Shown: piece after piece, positions 1 through 6,329 of the stretch
Layout: each line of letters starts with the position of its first letter
How positions within the stretch are numbered: the first letter of the stretch is position 1
From: Psychromonas sp. SP041
GTDB lineage: Bacteria; Pseudomonadota; Gammaproteobacteria; Enterobacterales; Psychromonadaceae
DNA length: 36,836 bases
Assembly (NCBI RefSeq): GCF_000470315.2
Contig: NZ_CBRF02000044.1
Coordinates: 1 to 36,836, forward strand
Direction: 5' to 3'
Program-made: the position numbers and the translations under genes
Notes under the pieces: model-generated
What the model saw: the letters and a program-made list of their open reading frames with translations, nothing else
Databases searched by the model: none
What the model was told of the DNA's origin: nothing

Positions 1-122
1 ATGACTCAATTTAATCAATTAGTTAATAAAAACAAAATAATCTATTTAATCTCAAGTAAATGTAAGCTACTGTCATTTTTATTTAAAATAAACAGGCTGA
101 AAATGAGAAATTCTACAGCCTC

Positions 123-814
123 GTTATGAAACTAAACTGCATTAATGTTTAGCATCCAATTTGCAAGAGGCATGTATGGCAAGAAGTTACCCTTTTGAAT
201 GGGACAAATTTTGTAAAATTCACAAAAAATACGGTGGTTTTACACATTATAATTTGAATGCAGGTGTGACGATTGGTGATCTTAATCGTTTTGCTGCTCG
301 TTATGCATTAGCCAAAGATTTTAATGGTATTGATATCAGCCACTCTACACTTGATACAAGGTCTGGGTATGAGGCTTTGATGAGATCTCTTTTTGTATGG
401 AGCGTAGCTGAAAGCTATCATAAGCTTTTACCATCAAGTGTTGGCGGTAAATATGCTTTTCTGCAATACGATACATTGGAGAAAAGTAATCTTCGTGTTC
501 AATTAGATGCAACTGGCACGGATATGATCAGTTTCTACACTTATATATCTGCTAGCAATAATTTAGATTCTGCGCATTCCAGCAACGTTAATGATTTTTT
601 AGCTGGTAACGACTACAACCCAACTAGGTTGTTGTCTTGTATTAGGCATGTGTTTGGTCATGGTGAACTTTCTGCAAATGTTAACGGAGTAAAGCCAAAA
701 TCAATTGAGACTATTACTACAATATTGAAGAACTTAGTATTAAATAAAGTTGATTTGCATTTTATTGCTTTAGTTAAAACTCATCCCGACTATACAAAAG
801 TGTAGTTTCATAAC
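123..814. repeat. 12-bp inverted repeat bracketing an orphan gene
   Basis: GTTATGAAACTA at 123-134 is the exact reverse complement of TAGTTTCATAAC at 803-814. The right arm contains the stop codon of the enclosed gene and is followed by AAAG. A cassette starting GTTAxxx and ending xxxTAACAA is the layout of Vibrio-type integron gene cassettes (R' at the start, complementary R'' of attC at the end). No full attC follows, because smrB-like DNA begins almost at once. The cassette reading is therefore tentative. Confidence 0.5.
176..805 (+). CDS. Orphan protein of 209 aa, possible HEPN-like motif
   Basis: I do not recognise this family. The ATG at 176 is chosen because AAGAGG (165-170) sits 5 nt upstream; a TTG at 161 would add five residues but lies ahead of that ribosome binding site. 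The protein is soluble, with no signal peptide or membrane segment visible. Near residues 157-163 it reads RHVFGHG, an R-x4-H pattern that resembles the catalytic motif of HEPN ribonucleases (usually RNxxxH). This is suggestive only, since the rest of the fold was not checked. The gene stands alone, with no co-directional partner, and is enclosed by a 12-bp inverted repeat, which suggests it arrived as a unit. The next sequence downstream is a broken piece of smrB. Confidence 0.7.
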   Translation: MARSYPFEWDKFCKIHKKYGGFTHYNLNAGVTIGDLNRFAARYALAKDFNGIDISHSTLDTRSGYEALMRSLFVWSVAESYHKLLPSSVGGKYAFLQYDTLEKSNLRVQLDATGTDMISFYTYISASNNLDSAHSSNVNDFLAGNDYNPTRLLSCIRHVFGHGELSANVNGVKPKSIETITTILKNLVLNKVDLHFIALVKTHPDYTKV

Positions 815-815
815 A

Positions 816-1105
816 AAGAGAATCAATCGGGTCAAGTCTTGCCTTTTGCCTCTAACCAGCAATAAAGCTTAAGCTATAAAATAAAACGCTAACGACCATA
901 ACCTTAGCACTTTTTATCTTCTTTCATTTGCCAGTCAACTAATATTGATAATGTACCTTGTCCACCGAATTCAAGCGGTGCTTGATGAAATACTAAAATA
1001 TCAGGATGTGGCGCTAACCATAACGGTACTTGTCTTTTAATATTCGTTTACCATTCCGTGAATAACACTACAGCAATATAAGCTTTCTTTTTTACAGTAC
1101 TAAGA
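816..1105 (-). pseudogene. Decayed duplicate of the smrB 3' end and its downstream flank
   Basis: This stretch matches 10140-10450, which holds the last ~70 codons of smrB plus ~90 bp beyond its stop. Shared blocks include CTTGTCCACCGAA, GGTGCTTGATGAAAT and GTGAATAACACTACAGCAAT. Relative to the intact gene it has a 9-bp deletion near the stop, a 1-bp deletion in the HGMGKH region (GTTTACCATTCC against GTTTACCCATTCC) that breaks the frame, and many substitutions. It cannot encode a working Smr domain. The flank beyond the smrB stop is included, so the copy came from DNA duplication or transfer and not from an mRNA. Confidence 0.85.
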
Positions 1106-1131
1106 TAAAAAACTGAAAGAGTGACCATATA

Positions 1132-1188
1132 TGTCCAATAATTTCTTTCTCATATAGAAATAGAAAGTAATGGACAGTCATAAACTTT
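1132..1188. repeat. Hairpin plus 18-mer shared with 8335-8352
   Basis: TGTCCAATAATTTC (1132-1145) and GAAAGTAATGGACA (1163-1176) form an imperfect stem (12 of 14 positions). It is followed by a stretch ending at 1188 that repeats at 8335-8352 with one mismatch (TGGACAGTCATAAACTTT here). The shape suggests an insertion-sequence end or small mobile remnant. No transposase is attached at either site. Confidence 0.35.
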
Positions 1189-1268
1189 GGCGACTAATAT
1201 TTTCTGTTCTATCTTTTAGTCATGTAGTTTTTTACATGCAGTAAATACTTGGCATCCTTAAAATTAAA

Positions 1269-1679
1269 TTGCCAACCATTACTTCCTCATTTCAACGTAT
1301 TACCTGCTTAGGAGGCCTTATCAATATTCAACGCTTTTCAACTTTAACAAACATATCTGCGCATACTATTCGCTATTATGAAAAAATTGGGGTGTTAAAG
1401 CACATTGCAAGAAATGCCAATGGACACCGTTTTTTTACTTCAAAGGATATCGATTGGATTCAATTTGTTAAACGCTTAAAAGAGATGGGCATGCCGCTAG
1501 ATAATATAAAGCTTTACGCCGATTTAAGAGAGCAAGGAGAATCTACCGCAGAGCAGAGAAAACAGTTGTTGCAAGATCATGCTGTGCTCTTAGAAGAGAA
1601 AATAGTCTTAGAAGCGTTACACCTTAAAAAGATAAAAGAAAAAATTATCTACTATGAAAACGTTATTAATAAAAATTAA
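1269..1679 (+). CDS. MerR-family transcriptional regulator (AdhR/NmlR-like)
   Basis: The N-terminal winged helix-turn-helix reads FSTLTNISAHTIRYYEKIGVL and is followed by the DIDWIQFVKRLKEMGMPL segment and a C-terminal dimerisation coiled coil. This is the layout of the short MerR regulators of the AdhR/NmlR group, which respond to aldehydes or other electrophiles. The cysteine that AdhR-type proteins carry in the FIKC segment is arginine here (FVKRLKEMG), and the conserved part of the protein has no cysteine at all. The start is uncertain. The TTG at 1269 adds about 17 residues with no family resemblance, while a strong AGGAGG (1310-1315) lies inside the frame just ahead of ATC (1320) and ATT (1326). 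The real start may be one of these rare codons. The regulator is co-oriented with the CMD gene and probably controls it from the site at 1684-1714. Confidence 0.85.
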   Translation: MPTITSSFQRITCLGGLINIQRFSTLTNISAHTIRYYEKIGVLKHIARNANGHRFFTSKDIDWIQFVKRLKEMGMPLDNIKLYADLREQGESTAEQRKQLLQDHAVLLEEKIVLEALHLKKIKEKIIYYENVINKN

Positions 1680-1683
1680 AGGG

Positions 1684-1714
1684 TTGACTTAGAGCTTACT
1701 CTAAGGATTACGCT
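1684..1714 (+). promoter_or_regulatory. MerR-type promoter/operator upstream of the CMD gene
   Basis: A -35 box TTGACT (1684-1689) and a -10 box TACGCT (1709-1714) are separated by 19 bp, the over-long spacer typical of MerR-activated promoters. Within it lies a perfect 7-bp inverted repeat, CTTAGAG (1688-1694) and CTCTAAG (1699-1705), with a 4-bp centre. That is the format reported for AdhR-type operators (CTTxxAG-N4-CTxxAAG). It sits between the merR gene and the gene at 1747 and drives the latter. Confidence 0.85.
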
Positions 1715-1746
1715 GTTGTTCATCGCATTAATGAATAGAGGCTAAT

Positions 1747-2556
1747 ATGACTACTTTAAATGAACGTTATGAAACAGGATTAAAAAATTTAAAAATCATT
1801 GATAAAGAGGCCGGTGAAAAGGTCGTTGAGAGCTTAATTGATTGCTCGCCAGACTTAGTCAAATATATTATCGAATATGGATTTGGTGATGTTTATAACC
1901 GAACTGAGTTGGTACTTAAGTCGAAAGAGCTAACCGTAGTGGCTGCACTAACTGCGATGGGAAATGCAGCACCGCAATTAAAAGTACATATTCACGGCGC
2001 ATTGAACGTAGGCGCTAATATTGCTGAAATCCAAGAAGTAATATTACAAATGTCTAGCTATGCAGGCTTCCCAAGTGCGATTAATGGTATGTTAGCCTTA
2101 AAAGACGTGGTGGCAGAGCGTAAACTCGAAGGCAAGCAAGATGAAGCAGGGGTTATGCATTCTTCTTCTACGCCTAAAGGTGTTTCCCGTTATGCGCTAG
2201 GAGCACAAACTCTCAATACGTTGCACGCTAATCAAGTTGAAAACCTAGAATCTACGTTTAAAGACATTTCACCTGATCTCGCTAGGTTGGTCATTGAATA
2301 TGGTTTTTCTGATATTTTCTCAAGACCTGCTTTAGATATTAAGCACAGAGAAATGGCGACTATTGCTGCGTTAACGGCCATGGGAACGGCAACACCACAG
2401 CTTAAGTTTCATATTAAAGCGGCTTTAAATATAGGGGTTAGCCAGGCAGAAATAAGAGAAATAATGATTTTGATGAGTATTTATTGTGGATTCCCCGCTG
2501 CTATTAATGGCACCTTGGCATTAAAAGGCGTTATTAATGAAAGTGATGTGAAGTAA
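1747..2556 (+). CDS. Two-domain carboxymuconolactone decarboxylase (CMD) family protein
   Basis: The 269-aa protein consists of two tandem CMD/AhpD-like all-helical domains, roughly residues 20-125 and 155-265. The repeated signatures are VVAALTAMGNAAPQLKVHIHGALNVG and the parallel TIAALTAMGTATPQLKFHIKAALNIG, each followed by an SSYAGFPSAINGMLALK-like segment. Members catalyse lactone decarboxylation or act in peroxide or aldehyde defence. Neither domain shows the CxxC of AhpD peroxidases, so a peroxidase role is unlikely. AGAGG at 1737-1741, 5 nt before the ATG, supports the start. Pairing with an AdhR/NmlR-like MerR regulator recalls the Bacillus yraC/adhR neighbourhood and suggests induction by reactive carbonyls. 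The substrate is unknown. Confidence 0.85.
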   Translation: MTTLNERYETGLKNLKIIDKEAGEKVVESLIDCSPDLVKYIIEYGFGDVYNRTELVLKSKELTVVAALTAMGNAAPQLKVHIHGALNVGANIAEIQEVILQMSSYAGFPSAINGMLALKDVVAERKLEGKQDEAGVMHSSSTPKGVSRYALGAQTLNTLHANQVENLESTFKDISPDLARLVIEYGFSDIFSRPALDIKHREMATIAALTAMGTATPQLKFHIKAALNIGVSQAEIREIMILMSIYCGFPAAINGTLALKGVINESDVK

Positions 2557-2600
2557 TTCGACAATCACTTGTTGGATAACTTGTACTAGTTGTTATTTTT

Positions 2601-2630
2601 AAAGCCTCGATTCAGTATATGAGGCTTTTT
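2601..2630. terminator. Rho-independent terminator between convergent genes
   Basis: AAAGCCTC (2601-2608) pairs perfectly with GAGGCTTT (2621-2628) around a 12-nt loop and runs into a short T tract. It ends the CMD transcript. The complementary A-rich flank is weaker for the opposite direction. Confidence 0.75.
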
Positions 2631-2640
2631 ATAGCCAGTA

Positions 2641-2680
2641 ACTTAATAACTTAATAACTTAATACCTTAATACCTTCATA
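2641..2680. repeat. 8-bp tandem repeat, five copies
   Basis: ACTTAATA occurs three times in a row, followed by CCTTAATA and CCTTCATA. It lies between the terminator of the CMD gene and the stop codon of the cyclase on the other strand. It looks like replication slippage. Confidence 0.8.
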
Positions 2681-2685
2681 ATGAG

Positions 2686-4260
2686 CTAATACGAAGGAGT
2701 TAACGCTGGTTTTGTCGTTGAGCAATGCACCTTATTTTTCTTTTTAGCCTTTTTAGCGTGATACATTATTTCATCTGACTCTGTAATTAGTTCGTCTGAT
2801 GTAATATTTCTATTACTCGTGTAGGTGGTTATTCCGTAACTAAAGTTTAAAGAGAATGGTTTGTTATCTGAGGCGCTTGCGTTTTCTAACGCTATTTCTA
2901 CTCTGGCGATCACTTGCTCAGCTTGCTCGATTGAGCATTGGCTTAATACTAATAATAGTTCATCTCCTCCCAATCTAATCGCCGCGTCGCCACTTCTGAT
3001 AATATCGTTAAGTGCATTCGAGGCCGTTTGTATTAACCAATCTCCTTCTGCATGACCGAACTTATCATTTACATATTTTAAACCGTCTATATCAATAAAG
3101 CAGACCGATAAAGTGCTGTGGTTTACATCAACTTTTTGCATCTCTTTGTTCAAGAAAATTAACCCTGTCCGACGATTTAATAACCCGGTCATATCATCAA
3201 AAGAAGCGTAATGAAAAAGCTCTTGTTGTGCTTTTTTAAGCTCGCTAATGTTGGTTATACCAATCACCGCCGTTGGTTTTCCATTAAAAATAATACTGCG
3301 TACTGATATCAGTGTTTCGTTAACGCTGCCTTGTGTATTCAAAATAACAATTTCATATTCATTGAGGTTCGAACCATTTTTAAGCTTTTCAATGAAGACT
3401 TTGTTATTTTCAAAACTGACATCTAAATATTCCTCTAAATGTGCTTTTTGTGTTTGGCCAAAAGGGTCTCCAATTAATGAGATGGCCTTTTCATTGACTT
3501 GTACTATTGATAAATCAGTAGGATCAACTAATAACATTGAAATAGGACTTGCGGCGAATAGGTTCTCTAGATCGTGTTTATTTTTAGTTAATGTATTGAG
3601 GCTTTTTCGTAGGCTATGTGCAGCAGGCGTGAAAATAAATAAAAACTCTAAAAGAAGTATTATCAAGGTTGCTACCATTAATATTATTTCAATTCTTTCT
3701 GCCGAGGTGACTTTAGCATTCGCTTCTTTTGCATACTGAAATACGATTTTATTCATAATCGTTAAAAATTCATTTTCATTCAGGGTGATATTTTTTATGT
3801 GTTTTTTTAGCTGAGTTGAGTCGGTGGTACTTATTATAATATTTGATGAGTTTAGGATGGTCTTAAAGTGCGGGGTTATTTGCGTAAATAACTCTTTTAT
3901 CGGTTGGCTATTATCTCCGGGTAAATTTAAGCTTTCATTTCCATTTAATAACCCTAAATGAGACTTTTCCCATAACGTCTTTGTCTGATCAAGCTCGACC
4001 CGAGAGAGTGATGCTTTTTGCTCAGATTCTGCTGTTAAGATGTAATAACTTAATTTTGTTATTTTTTGGCTTAGCATTCGTTGCCTACCAGCAATATTAA
4101 TGACATTTGAGTCGTATTGTTGCGCTGCTAATAAAGATTGCATAGTGAGTTGTGAGATGACAATTAAAATAGCAATAACTGATAAGGCGATTGTATAACG
4201 CCATTTTAGTTTTCTTACTGAGGTTGTTGCAATATTGTCGTCCGTCATTGTCGATTGCAT
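2686..4260 (-). CDS. Membrane diguanylate cyclase with PilJ-N-type sensor, PAS and GGDEF domains
   Basis: This 524-aa protein should make cyclic-di-GMP from two GTP at the inner membrane. Transmembrane segments lie near residues 22-42 and 190-211. Between them is a periplasmic four-helix sensor with the NIAGRQRMLSQKITKLSYY signature found in PilJ/NarX-type N-terminal domains, which in some relatives bind nitrate or similar small ligands. A PAS domain follows (about 233-345), then the GGDEF domain beginning SFDDMTGLLNRR. The catalytic motif is RLGGDELLLV, so GGDEL replaces GGDEF, an accepted active variant. An RSGD inhibitory (I-site) motif stands five residues before it, so product inhibition is likely. 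It is transcribed alone. There is no EAL domain. Confidence 0.9.
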   Translation of the reverse strand: MQSTMTDDNIATTSVRKLKWRYTIALSVIAILIVISQLTMQSLLAAQQYDSNVINIAGRQRMLSQKITKLSYYILTAESEQKASLSRVELDQTKTLWEKSHLGLLNGNESLNLPGDNSQPIKELFTQITPHFKTILNSSNIIISTTDSTQLKKHIKNITLNENEFLTIMNKIVFQYAKEANAKVTSAERIEIILMVATLIILLLEFLFIFTPAAHSLRKSLNTLTKNKHDLENLFAASPISMLLVDPTDLSIVQVNEKAISLIGDPFGQTQKAHLEEYLDVSFENNKVFIEKLKNGSNLNEYEIVILNTQGSVNETLISVRSIIFNGKPTAVIGITNISELKKAQQELFHYASFDDMTGLLNRRTGLIFLNKEMQKVDVNHSTLSVCFIDIDGLKYVNDKFGHAEGDWLIQTASNALNDIIRSGDAAIRLGGDELLLVLSQCSIEQAEQVIARVEIALENASASDNKPFSLNFSYGITTYTSNRNITSDELITESDEIMYHAKKAKKKNKVHCSTTKPALTPSY

Positions 4261-4454
4261 TATCTTTCTCTTTGGTTATAGATCCATTTATAGTCGATCT
4301 ATTGTTAACTTCATCCTTGAGCTCACAAACTAGCTAATATCAGATAATAATTGATAAGTTATCCTACATTATTACTTTAAGGCATCAAAGTTGTTATTTA
4401 TAAAGAGGTATATTCCGCTGATGTTATTGAAAGTAAATATAAAGTTCATTTATG

Positions 4455-4588
4455 CGCGTTACCGTTCAAGGTGTTTGGTTCAGTCGTCACCTTGGGCTTT
4501 AATCAAGGCGCAACACGATGACAATGAGGGGCCCTTATTGAAGGTTGCAACGTAAAGTTGGTTTTCAAGCTAACGGGTATATATATTT
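4455..4588. mobile_element. MITE-like element, shorter copy
   Basis: Starts with CGTTACCGTTCAAGGTG and ends with AACGGGTATATAT, which correspond to the terminal repeats of the element at 5019-5282. Internal blocks AACACGATGACAATG and CTTATTGAAGGTTGCAACG match the reverse complement of that element (AACATGATAACAATG, CTTATCCAAGGTTACAACG). The copy is therefore related, inverted and internally shortened to about 135 bp. It carries no coding capacity. Confidence 0.65.
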
Positions 4589-4608
4589 TATTAAACGGGT
4601 AATAAACG

Positions 4609-5001
4609 ATGTCAAATAAAGCACAAACAGAAGATATAAAACGCTCTCAACAAAAAACACACGCTGCAATAAGGCGTCTTGAGCGCTTTAGTAAAATGAC
4701 TGATAGTAGTATTCGTATTCCTTTTACTCAATTTAATATTGGGGTCGACGCTATTATAGGGGTAGTGCCTGTTGTTGGTGATGCTGCTGGATTTATTTTA
4801 TCAAGTTATGTCTTGCTAGAAGCACAACGGATGGGAGTGAGTAAACGTATCAAGCTGAAAATGATAGGTAATATGTTAATTGATTTTTTAGGTGGTTTGA
4901 TTCCATTGGTTGGTGATGTGTTCGACGCCTTTTTTAAAGCAAATACACGTAATACCAACCTATTAAAAGACTATCTCCTTAAACAGGAAGGGAGTGAGTA
5001 A
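4609..5001 (+). CDS. DUF4112 family membrane-associated protein
   Basis: The 130-aa protein carries the DUF4112 pattern. A charged N-terminal helix is followed by FNIGVDAIIGVVPVVGDAAGFILSSYVLLEAQRMGV and by a second, similar amphipathic or membrane segment, NMLIDFLGGLIPLVGDVFDAFFKANTRNTNLL. The two glycine/proline-rich PxVGD hairpins (about residues 48-58 and 97-105) are characteristic. No biochemical function is established for the family, and I infer only membrane association. The gene is alone and is flanked on both sides by inverted copies of one MITE-like element, so its local mobility or expression may be affected by them. The ribosome binding site is weak. Confidence 0.85.
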   Translation: MSNKAQTEDIKRSQQKTHAAIRRLERFSKMTDSSIRIPFTQFNIGVDAIIGVVPVVGDAAGFILSSYVLLEAQRMGVSKRIKLKMIGNMLIDFLGGLIPLVGDVFDAFFKANTRNTNLLKDYLLKQEGSE

Positions 5002-5018
5002 AATCATGACGTTAATAT

Positions 5019-5282
5019 ATACCCGTCACCATTCAAGATGCAAAAATCAACAAGTCGTAAGGTAAACAGATTCTAGGCATAAAGGTAAAGATCTAACGGG
5101 TTACATCGACACTTTCTAACAACGAAGGGGATTACTTCAGTATTTGCCCTACGGATCGAAAACTCGAAAACTAATGCTGCGTTGTAACCTTGGATAAGGA
5201 ATCACCATTGTTATCATGTTACGTCTTGTCTGGTGTCGGCATTAGCAACTGAATAGTGCATCTTGGTTGGTAACGGGGATAG
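5019..5282. mobile_element. MITE-like element with ~25-bp terminal inverted repeats
   Basis: The left end reads ACCCGTCACCATTCAAGATG. The right end (5255-5282), reverse-complemented, reads CCCCGTTACCAACCAAGATG. The ~25-bp arms differ at only a few positions. The interior of about 215 bp has no open frame of note and is related to the shorter inverted copy at 4455-4588. A transposase-less, terminally repeated element is the simplest reading. Confidence 0.7.
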
Positions 5283-5353
5283 TGATTATTTAGCATTTTA
5301 AAATGGATGTTTATCGATAAACATTATGTAGCTGTACTATTATGTGACAAGAA

Positions 5354-5417
5354 AAATATTTACCAACACAATTATTTACCAATACAATTATTTATCAATG
5401 CAATTATTTACCAGCAT
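5354..5417. repeat. 16-bp tandem repeat, four copies, upstream of glutaredoxin gene
   Basis: Units: AAATATTTACCAACAC (5354-5369), AATTATTTACCAATAC (5370-5385), AATTATTTATCAATGC (5386-5401), AATTATTTACCAGCAT (5402-5417). The array ends 5 bp before the ribosome binding site of the next gene, so copy number could alter its leader or promoter spacing. Confidence 0.85.
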
Positions 5418-5436
5418 AATTAAGAGAGGCATTTTT

Positions 5437-5682
5437 ATGAAATTAACCCTTTATCATATGGGGCACTGTCCATACTGTAAACGAGTGATTAAAGTTATTC
5501 AGAGTCGCCACATTGGTGTTACTTATAAAGATTTGGATGTGCATGATAAGTTAAGAAAAGAGCTCATGGCGGGGGGCGGTAAAGTACAAGTACCTTGTTT
5601 ACTGATGACAGAAAAGGGTAAACGCGATCAATGGTTATATGAGTCTCAAGATATTATTCATTTTTTGAAACAACATTATTAA
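5437..5682 (+). CDS. Small glutaredoxin-like protein
   Basis: The ATG at 5437 is chosen because AAGAGAGG (5422-5429) lies 7 nt upstream; the frame is open further upstream only through the 16-bp repeats. The 81-aa product is a single thioredoxin-fold domain. It has a CPYC dithiol active site at about residues 11-14, a QVPCL segment supplying the cis-proline of the glutathione site, and a C-terminal ESQDIIHFLKQ helix as in the GST N-terminal/glutaredoxin family. It should reduce disulphides or glutathionylated proteins in the cytosol. An additional cysteine directly follows the cis-proline. It is transcribed alone and its partner is unknown. Confidence 0.9.
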   Translation: MKLTLYHMGHCPYCKRVIKVIQSRHIGVTYKDLDVHDKLRKELMAGGGKVQVPCLLMTEKGKRDQWLYESQDIIHFLKQHY

Positions 5683-6329
5683 CTACTTAGTTGAAGTGAG
5701 TGTGCTTTTGTCATGCTCTGTTATCAGGGAGCCATGTTCTATTATTTGATTTCAATTATTGGGTTTTATTAAGGGATTGAAGCTTATCGCTGACGATTAG
5801 GCCATGGAATTTTTTTGCTAAGTATAGAGAAACTAAATTATTTTAATTATTTTAATTATTTTAATTACGTCTAAGTAAATCAACATTAATATTGAGAGAG
5901 TGAATAAACTTTATATTATTGCTCTTGTGTCCTAAGTTATGCCTCAGATAATTTAATACCACTTAATTAACATTTATGTATGCCTGTTACTACTCATATA
6001 CAAAATTAGAAAGCTGATCAGCGAGCCGCTTTTTAATGTATAGATGAAGTTTTATATTAACCATTTTAGACTACTAAATTAGTTAATAACAATGTTTAGG
6101 TGTGCTTGTGTACCAAATAACCTGTCAATAACTAGTCTGTTTAGTTAGATGGCTTTATCCGAACTGCGTCGCATAAATTATATTGTATTGAAGAGGGATA
6201 TTTAATATTTGTCATTTTATGATGTTGTCCTAAACTAGCCTCTAAACTGAGCTGACACCATCATACTTTGGGTAACATTGATAAACCCACTGAGTATTGA
6301 AATAACTTGAAATAACCAATGGATTTTGA
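5683..6329. other. Non-coding AT-rich interval
   Basis: No credible gene is seen. It contains a 9-bp repeat ATTTTAATT in three tandem copies (5840-5866) and otherwise unstructured AT-rich sequence. The promoter of the GGDEF-EAL gene must lie toward its right end but no clear boxes could be assigned. Confidence 0.5.
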
